Positions 57,328 to 64,000 of a stretch of DNA of 64,000 nucleotides are shown here, in pieces; position 1 is the first letter of the stretch; every line of letters begins with the position of its first letter. Both the position numbers and the translations under genes were made by a program. Under the pieces are notes generated by a model. It saw only the letters and a list, made by a program, of their open reading frames with translations, did no database searches and had not been told where the DNA came from. The stretch spans positions 857,097 to 921,096 of the forward strand of contig JAVSML010024622.1 in assembly GCA_038503035.1 (NCBI GenBank), in the 5' to 3' direction. Source of the stretch: Crocodylus rhombifer (taxonomy: Eukaryota > Chordata > Crocodylia > Crocodylidae).

Positions 57328-59290
57328 GTTTCATAGTTGTTAGGGTGGGAAGGGACCTCAGTATAGCATGAAGTCCGACCCCTTGCCCTGGGCAGGAAAG
57401 AGTGCTGGGGTCATATGACCCCAGCTAGGTGCTTGTCCAGTCTCCTCTTAAAGACCCCCAAGGTAGGGGAGAGCACCACCTCTCTTGGAAGCCCATTCCA
57501 GATTCTGGCAACCCTTACCATAAAGAAGTTCTTCCTGATATCCAATCTAAATCTGCTCTCTGTTAGTTTGTGGCTGTTGTTCCTGGTGATTTCAGGGGAT
57601 TCCGTGGTAAACAAAACATCTCCAGTTTCTTGTTCCTCCCCCCCCGATGAATTTGTAAATGGCCACAAGATCCCCCCTCAGCCTTCTCTTGCAGAGGCTG
57701 AAAAGATCTAGGTCCCTTTGTCTCTCCTCGTAGGGCCTTATCTGCAGGCCCCTCAAGGTTATCTACGTCCCTCTTGAAGTGCAGTGCCTAAAACTGGATG
57801 CAATACAGTACAGGCAGTCCTCGACTTACAATGTTTTGAGTTACAACATTTTGCACTTAACAACATTTATAAATTGACACCCTGTTTCAACTTTATGACA
57901 TCAGTTTTGACGTACAACGCTTGATCTGATGCGACACCATGCCATCAAACAAGTTTGCTGCATCACCCATCTCCCTGGAGAACATCTGTCCAAACTTCCT
58001 TGGACACTTTCTTTAAGAAAGCAGACAAGGCTCCAGAAAAACCTGCAGCCAAGACTCCTGAGAGGACTCCAACCAAGAGCCCTTCAAAAAGTCCAACCAA
58101 AAAAGTCACCTCAAAGAAGTCCTTCCAAATCAATATGATTGCTATTTACAATATAAATACATTAATGTAGCTATATTACTCATCTATAATTGATCAAGTA
58201 CAAAATTCTGAGATATTTTTGGTGACAATAAGGTATTGAGCCTTCGTTCAGGAGCCAATCCCCCATTTATAATATCGTTTCTTATAAGAAAATTGGTTCC
58301 AAGTTACAACGTTTCGACTTAAGATGCAGTTTTCAGGAGCCAATTGTGTCGTAAGTCCGAGGACTTCCTGTACTCCAAATGCGGCCTGCCCGATGCCACA
58401 TAGAGCGGAAGGGAAGTATCACCTCCCTGGATGCGTTCGTGATGCATCTGCTAATGCATGATAGAGTGTGGTTAGCTTTAGTGATTACTTTGTCACATTG
58501 ACGTTTCATATTCATCTTGGAGTCAACTATGACTCCAAAGTCCCTTTCTGCTGCTGTGCGGCTGAGAAGGTCATCCCGTAGCCTATAGGTGTGTTGGTGT
58601 TTCCCTTTCCCTAGATGTAGCACTTTGCATTTGTCTTTGTTGAACTGCACCCTGTTCTTTTCTGCCCACTTTGCCAAAGTCCAGGTCCACCTGGATTCGA
58701 TCCCTTCCCATTAGTGTGTTTACTTTACCTCATAATTTTGTGTCATCCACGAATTTGGACAGAGTGCTCTCCACACCCTCATCCAAGTCTTTGATGAAGA
58801 CATTGAATAGCACCAGTCAAAGGACCAAGCCTTGGGGACCCCACTGCCCACATCTTTCCAGGTCGATACTGACCCGTCCACCACCATTCTCTGGGTGCGA
58901 CCCAATTTGCCACCCACCTGACTGTAATCATCTATGTCACAGCCGCTCAGTTTGTTTATAAGAATAGGCTGAGATACCGTATTGAAGGTCTTCTTAAAAT
59001 CCAAGTAGATGACATCTACCTTGACTCCTGCATCTAAGTATTTTGTGACCTGGTCATAAAAAGTAACAAGGTTAGTCAGGCAAAATCCACCTTCTATGAA
59101 CCCATGCTGGTTGCCCTTCAGCATTATTTTTCTTGCTTTCTTGCTAAGCTCCTACAAATGTGATCCTTGATAATTTTTTCAAAGGTTTTCCTAAGGATAG
59201 AGTGAGACTAACTGGCTTATAATTACCCGAATCCTCCTTCCTCCCCTTCCTGAAAATAGGGATCACATTGTTGATGAATCCCTTATTCCT
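57328..59290 (-). mobile_element. CR1 LINE split by a pogo-like element
   Basis: Minus-strand CR1. The 3' UTR and ORF2 tail are at 57328-57810 (frame 57411-57668, [26 protein letters not shown]). ORF2 resumes at 58371 with the thumb region (AKWAEKNRVQFNKDKCKVLHLG) and RT palm (VDVIYLDFKKTFNTVSQ at 58970-59060), and degrades by 59290. It lies in the region between TATDN3 and the TATDN3-like locus. Confidence 0.9.
57811..58370 (+). mobile_element. pogo/Tigger-like DNA transposon remnant, 560 bp
   Basis: Its ends CAGGCAGTCCTCG and (inverted) CAGGAAGTCCTCGG are terminal inverted repeats, flanked by TA on both sides (57809-57810, 58371-58372). Removing the element and one TA restores collinear CR1, so the boundaries are exact. 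The frame 57955-58170 has a Lys/Pro/Thr-rich tail, KAPEKPAAKTPERTPTK, preceded by QTSLDTFF (57991-58014), a match to the PCNA-binding PIP box. This fits the C-terminus of a pogo-family transposase; the catalytic core is deleted. Confidence 0.8.
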
Positions 59291-59739
59291 GAATGGTAAA
59301 AATGTTCTTAAAGATAGGATGTTCCTGACTGTAAAGCTCCACAGAATGCTGAAGACTGGGAGGACTTATAGCTGCAAGTGCTATATACATGTTTAATTGA
59401 AAATTAAATTAAAATTGATTGAATTTTAAGTTGAAGGTGTCCGACTAGGTGCCTCCAACAAGTCATGTTGAGGTTGTGAGCTCTCTCAACTCCCAAGGAT
59501 GTGAAAGACCTGTACAGCTGCAATCTCTATTGATGTAGTGTTCAAAACCAAGATTTGAGACTTGTCTTAATGCTTTTGAACCAGCCTTATGTGTGGAGAT
59601 ATTGTTTAATACTTAAAATTAAAAAAAAAAAAGAGGTAAGGGTAAGGAAACAATTGTATACTAAGAAACCCAGACCGCCCTAGTTTGGATGCAGTTATGC
59701 AAGGTGTCTGATACTGGGATAGTTTGTTTCCCTTTCCAT

Positions 59740-60115
59740 ATGTAAATAAGCAATTGTGCCTTTGTATAGGTGCTAGCGAATTGCCCATCAAGAATGACCT
59801 GGGGGTGGGGGTGGGCAGTGATGGTGTGCCATGCGCCATCACCCTGCACTCCTGTTGCCTCCCAGGAGTGGGGGAGGGAAGCTTGCACGTGGTGGCCACT
59901 GCTACTGCTCGGTATCTAGCCACGCACCACCCCTCCACTCTGCGTCCAGCTGTCAGTGTGCATCTGTCTGTGTGAAACACTGATTGGTTGTTTCAGTAAG
60001 CATTGTGATTGTCTTCCAAAACAACCAATCATAGTGCTCCAGGAACGTTACGGACAGATAGACAGACGCAGATGGACAGACTAACCCTTTTATATATATG
60101 GAATATATATCAGAC
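59740..60115. repeat. Repeat end with a CCAAT-containing hairpin
   Basis: 13-bp perfect inverted arms (59981-59993 and 60019-60031) carry ATTGG and CCAAT. After them come GACAGATAGACAGACGCAG and an AT tail (TTTTATATATATGG), resembling the 3' end of a non-LTR or SINE-type repeat. Family unknown. Confidence 0.4.
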
Positions 60116-60662
60116 CAATATAAAAGTTTTGGAAAGGAAATCCTAGTTCTAACCAATAGTTGACTTCAGCTGAACCTACCCTGCCTTCTAGCAGACTTTG
60201 GATGAACCTGACTAACTATGTCTCTAACCAGTAATGCCATACTTGTACAAAGCCATCTGTGGACCAGCCCCACATCTAATGCAGAAGATTGTATTGAAAA
60301 GGAAGAAAACAAAGTAAAGAAACTCAGCATCGGCAAATAGTAACATCAGTACTGCTGCAGCTGTTGTTGATGGTGAAAATACTTGACTGTTAAGTTCCTG
60401 GCTAGTCTGGAAAGGCTTTGGCAGACATAAAAATGCTCAGGAAGTGGTTCCATTGAAGTCCAGGTTCTACTCTCCTGAGAGAAATTAGGGCAGGTGCTGA
60501 AAGGTTTGCAGGGTCTGGGGTAGATATTGGAAACTATAGAATTCAGAGAGAACCTACAACTGCAGATCGTTTAGTGCATCCAGCATCTCTCACTTCCACC
60601 ATCTGATTAACAAGACTGGGGAAATACTCTATTTCTGGCCTCCTTGAAAATGATTGCTTTAA

Positions 60663-60905
60663 AGCAGGGATGGGGAGCTGGAGGAGATTGCTTTAAACCT
60701 GCAGCATGGGTGCCGTAAATGGCATGGGCAGCTGGTGTGTGTGGCACCCAGCAGATAGCACAAGGGCAAGTAGGGCAGAAAGCAGAGCACCAAATTGGGC
60801 AGGGAAGCACATGGAAGGCAGCAGATTGGGAAGGGGATGAGAGAGGCACTTGAGAAGGGTGAGGGCCTAGGTTGAGCAATGCCTACCCAAGAGATTGGCC
60901 CCGAC
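60663..60905 (+). repeat. Dispersed repeat family X, copy 2
   Basis: Aligns to the reverse complement of 35281-35465 over its left 150 bp. No coding capacity. Confidence 0.5.
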
Positions 60906-61188
60906 TGAGTTGTTTGCAACTTCTAAGCTGCCAGGATCCCTCTGCACGCAGGCTGCTGGTGTGCTTAAAAAGAGACTGCTGGCAAGGGTGCAAGGGTGTT
61001 CCCCTGCATGAGAAGCCAAGCTGTGCTCATGGCGCCTTGCCTCTCTGGACTGGATGCTTCCCAGTCCTGGAGAGATGCTGGTTGGAGGGCAGGAAGGCAG
61101 CAGCCTTGCACTGTTGCCTGGGGAAAAGCCCGGTGCTGGGCTGCAGTCACAATTCAGAGGCATGGGATGAGCCCGGTAGCCCATGCCC

Positions 61189-61257
61189 ATGGTGAGGGGT
61201 TACTGTATTGACTGCCACTGCCACCTCACCACAGTGCAGTTTGGGCAGGGTTGGCTG
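61189..61257 (+). CDS. TATDN3-like candidate exon 1
   Basis: Encodes the DCHCHL motif after a seven-residue lead. No GT donor follows the position homologous to the TATDN3 donor (CAG|GG); the next in-phase donor is CTG|GTGTCC at 61258. A 17-bp core also occurs at 28020-28036, so chance or repeat origin is possible. Confidence 0.45.
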
Positions 61258-62675
61258 GTGTCCTGCCCCCACAATTACATGAGGGAGACATTTCCACTCT
61301 CTGCAATAGCTTCAGGAGTGCTGCCAGGGTTCTGCATTTTCCTCACACAACCCAGCTAGCCCCCCTGGAGCTTCGGGGTGCCTGGCAATCCTGAAACAGC
61401 CCTGCAAGCCCAGGGCCAAAATAAGGTAGGGTTAGGCTGCCTTTGTGGACTCCCTTCCCACTGTGCAAACAAGCACAGGTGGGCACTGGGAATGTCCCTT
61501 CCTCTGACTGATTTGTCCCTTCCCCAGGCAAGATTGGGCCCCCCTTTCATGGCCCACCACTTAACTGTAACCTTCCAAGGCAGGAAGGCCAGTGCAGGGG
61601 ATCTGATTAGTGAGCCAGCAGATGCAAAGAGGCTAGCATCAGGTCTGCTGGATAGGCTGCCAACATCATTCTCCTCAGCGACCTGAGTATTCAGAGCTGC
61701 CTGTCACGGCACAAAGGACCTGACACCTCCCAGGGCATAGTAAATGCAGCGAGATCCATCTGTTGTGTAACTGAAATGAAAAGAGGACTAGGTGCTTGGT
61801 TAATTTCTCTGCTATGTCCTCCGTACCTGAGCGTTTGTGCTGGGGAGTAGGCTTGATAGAATGCAATTTATACCTAACGGGCACTCTTTTCCCAGCAATC
61901 CCTATTGTCTCCCAACAGTCAAAGGCTTGTTATCCCTGCCTTAGACACTAATCAAACAGAGGCAGAATTCTGGACCTCTGCCTTTTTATTTGCCAGTGGC
62001 AGCCCCAGCTTCAGGGTGGGTGCCTGATGGGGAAGTCATTGTGGAGGGGGTTTCTTGGAATGTATCCTTAAAAGACAAATGGGTGAATCCCACAAATCCT
62101 TTCAGCCCTGTAAATGCTGATGCTAAATGTACCCGTGTCTGTGCTAAGCCCTGTTCCAGCATTACCACCTGAATGTTTGTACAGAGATATCTAGCACCCC
62201 CCAGATTTGTGTTGGTGCGGGATGAGGATCTGAAATACCCCAGTGTCTGAGCAACCTAATTCACAGAGGTGGCAGAAAAAGTGCTTGGGGCAGGTCCCAG
62301 ACATAGGAATGGGAGCCGGGAGGGAGATCAGCCTTGTGCTGTCAGGGGACCTGGCCTTCCTTCTTGGTTATGCCACTGACTTCTCATGGAGTGACCCTGC
62401 TACTTTTGCAGTCACCCTAGCATCCCAGTATGATATAGAAGCATGAATGAACTTTGCTTTTCACAACACAAGACAAATTCTGTCCCTCACACAGTGCTAC
62501 ATGAAAGCACTAAGAAATTAAGTGACTTATCCCAAGGCACAGGAAGCCCTGCCAGAGGTGAGGCCAACATGTTCTGAGATCCAGTCTGTTGCCTCAAACA
62601 CTGCCCTTCCACTGAGTGTTGAAAAGCAGTTTGGGCTGTAGTTTGCAGGATAACAGAAAAATTCTTCTCTTGCAG

Positions 62676-62711
62676 GGTGTAAATGATGTGATTGAAAGAT
62701 CCTAAACCTCT
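62676..62711 (+). pseudogene. TATDN3-like candidate exon 2 with in-frame stop
   Basis: Aligns gaplessly to exon 2 ([11 protein letters not shown]; here GVNDVIERS then stop). Acceptor is strong; the first GT that keeps phase 0 is at 62712. TAA is at 62703-62705. Confidence 0.4.
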
Positions 62712-63458
62712 GTGACTCCTCTTAAATACTCTGTGCCAACCAGAAGTCCTCAACCATAGTATCTGCTTGTATACCAGAAGGCATGAGTTTCAAACCTCAG
62801 ACTGTGCTAGGTACCCTGTTCAGGCTCTGAGCTCAGAGGTGGCTGGATGTGTTGATAGTCACATCACCTCCTTCTACACTAGGGAAACTAGTGTACCTTG
62901 GGCAGACCTGAGATTTAACCTTTGACAGTAGTAGGTAGAAGCCACAGCCAGTTAGGGTTCCCATTGTGCTAAGCCCATTACAAGCATATAGTAAAAGACT
63001 AATATTTAACACCGCTTCACTCCAGAGCTGTCAGCTTTGGGTCCCCATCCTGCAGTGCAATATCACATGGGCAGGGGACTGCAGCAGAAGGGCACCTTAG
63101 TTCAAGACCAACTGCTACCTTGTGAATGAAGCTAACAAGTAGGGGCCGGCCAGAGGAAGTGTAACAGGTACATGAGCTTATTTCCTTTTGCTGTTTGTGG
63201 CAGAATTTATAACCACAGAGGATTTTTGTGTTCAGTCCTGCCTGGCTCTATGACTGAGAAGATGCCATTATTCATTTTAGAAATCACTTTTCTGATTTTT
63301 TTTAAATAATATCTGTAGCTAAGGTGCTTTCAGTTCACAGGTGAGTCTTCTGATGAATAGTCAGGCATTCTGTAAACTGAAATCAATAACCAGTTGGAAG
63401 CATACATTTCATTGGTGACATGCTTGTTTTTGTGTATGCTTGTTTTTGTTCCATCCAG

Positions 63459-63532
63459 GCTGGAGTTCAAGCCTTTGTTTCCATGACAGAGCAGGTAAAT
63501 GAATTTGAGAGAGTGATCAGTCTAGCAGAAAG
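63459..63532 (+). CDS. TATDN3-like exon 3
   Basis: Acceptor TTGTTCCATCCAG, donor GTTGGT. It has the same length (74 bp), phases (0 in, 2 out) and final codon split (AG|) as TATDN3 exon 3. It is open throughout despite about 42% base divergence, which argues for a period of protein-level constraint. Confidence 0.7.
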
Positions 63533-64000
63533 GTTGGTTTTGCTATGTGCCTTTTCTCAGTACAAAGATGTCTTTTCTATCAAAGAAATAATAACCCACT
63601 TATCCCTTAAAACAACCCTTACCAGCACTTGTCCTATCTGGATCCCACAATGCTGTAGATTTTTACTCTCCTGACTTCACTCACAGAAAAAGGGAAACAG
63701 AGACATTAATTGATTGGCCACAATGTTGCTTGCCATCATGTCCAATTTCCCACCACCTGGCCTTTCTGAGTTCTCATTTATATCAGTGCCCAATGAGTAT
63801 AAAATACTCCTGTTCTGAACTGCTAGCATGTTACACTTACTACTAACTGGTATAAATAATAATTAGGCTACTAGTGTGGAATCAGGTCCTTATGAATCCA
63901 TGGCAGAGCCAGGAATGGCACCTGTGGTTTTAACTCTTAGGCTTGGCCTACACTACAAAGCTTGCTGGCAAAGCTATGCTGATGCAGCATTTCACAACCC
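63533..64000. other. Intron of the TATDN3-like locus, to window end
   Basis: No equivalent of TATDN3 exon 4 (LGVHP motif) occurs before the window ends. A MIR-like core (AGAAAAAGGGAAACAGAGACATTAA) is at about 63685. Confidence 0.5.

Larger units (their letters stand above)
61189..63532 (+). pseudogene. TATDN3-like tandem paralogue, first three exons (partial, possibly pseudogene)
   Basis: Three segments in order match TATDN3 exons 1-3. Segment 1 (61189 to about 61248 or 61257) starts with ATG and reads MVRGYCIDCHCHLTTVQFGQ, with the HxH motif at the same distance from Met. Segment 2 (62676-62711) follows a strong acceptor (TTCTCTTGCAG) and reads GVNDVIERS, a stop, then TS. Segment 3 (63459-63532) is exactly 74 bp and reads AGVQAFVSMTEQVNEFERV to SLAE, 43/74 bases and 10/24 residues identical to TATDN3 exon 3. 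The TAA at 62703 replaces a codon that is Lys in TATDN3. Later exons lie outside the window. A decayed or a functional paralogue with a different exon 2 are both possible. It is probably an old tandem duplication of TATDN3. Confidence 0.6.

Noticed and set aside
57929..58170. Lys/Pro/Thr-rich frame considered as a small nuclear-protein exon
   Set aside because: It lies wholly inside a TA-flanked DNA transposon and fits a transposase tail.
56810..61180. Search for SPATA45 or FLVCR1 exons, expected after TATDN3 in mammals
   Set aside because: Nothing resembling either was recognised; FLVCR1 probably lies beyond the window.
1..64000. CRISPR arrays, bacterial operons, tRNA or rRNA genes
   Set aside because: No regularly spaced repeats, cloverleaf-box pairs or rRNA-like sequence were found; the window is vertebrate nuclear DNA.

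Overview
The window is vertebrate nuclear DNA, most likely from a sauropsid and probably a crocodilian. The genes are split by long introns with GT-AG junctions. Two GC/CpG-rich promoter islands are present, and much of the rest is old interspersed repeat: CR1 LINEs, Penelope-like elements, CORE-SINE/MIR-like pieces, and TA-flanked and 8-bp-TSD DNA transposons. The organism is inferred from this repeat content, not proven.

Three protein genes can be assembled exon by exon. BATF3 is on the minus strand (coding 7613-10798, 3 exons, 122 aa). NSL1 is on the minus strand (21957-40982, 6 exons, 269 aa). TATDN3 is on the plus strand (41083-56753, 10 exons, 277 aa). The order and orientations match human 1q32.3 (BATF3, NSL1, TATDN3). 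Every splice phase closes and the reading frames end in the family-typical C-termini. NSL1 and TATDN3 are head to head: their likely start codons are 100 bp apart in one CpG island, so they share a bidirectional, TATA-less promoter.

The most interesting observation is at the right end (61189-63532). Three short segments, in order, align without gaps to the first three exons of TATDN3. They carry the DCHCH metal-site motif, a short DV(I/L) exon, and a 74-bp exon with the same length and phases as TATDN3 exon 3. This looks like a tandem TATDN3 paralogue whose remaining exons lie beyond the window. A stop codon in the second segment suggests it may be a pseudogene.

Region by region: 1-7100 is intergenic DNA downstream of BATF3 with two CR1 copies. 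7100-11000 is BATF3. 11000-21950 is intergenic, with CA-rich repeats, CR1s, hAT-like elements and a 1.5-kb CR1 carrying much of its reverse transcriptase. 21957-40982 is NSL1, whose introns hold CR1s, a rearranged Penelope-like element with nested DNA transposons, and a GC-rich element with a perfect 48-bp palindrome. 41083-56753 is TATDN3, with a CA-rich minisatellite in intron 2, a 3.6-kb Penelope-like element with inverted termini and an 11-bp target duplication in intron 4, and a 1.7-kb CR1 in intron 9. 56800-61180 is intergenic, dominated by a CR1 split by a 560-bp pogo/Tigger-like element. 61189-64000 is the TATDN3-like locus.

The three host proteins have unrelated roles: a dendritic-cell AP-1 factor, a kinetochore subunit and a TatD-type nuclease. 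No tRNA, rRNA, CRISPR or known microRNA was recognised. FLVCR1 and SPATA45, expected next to TATDN3 in mammals, were not found here.
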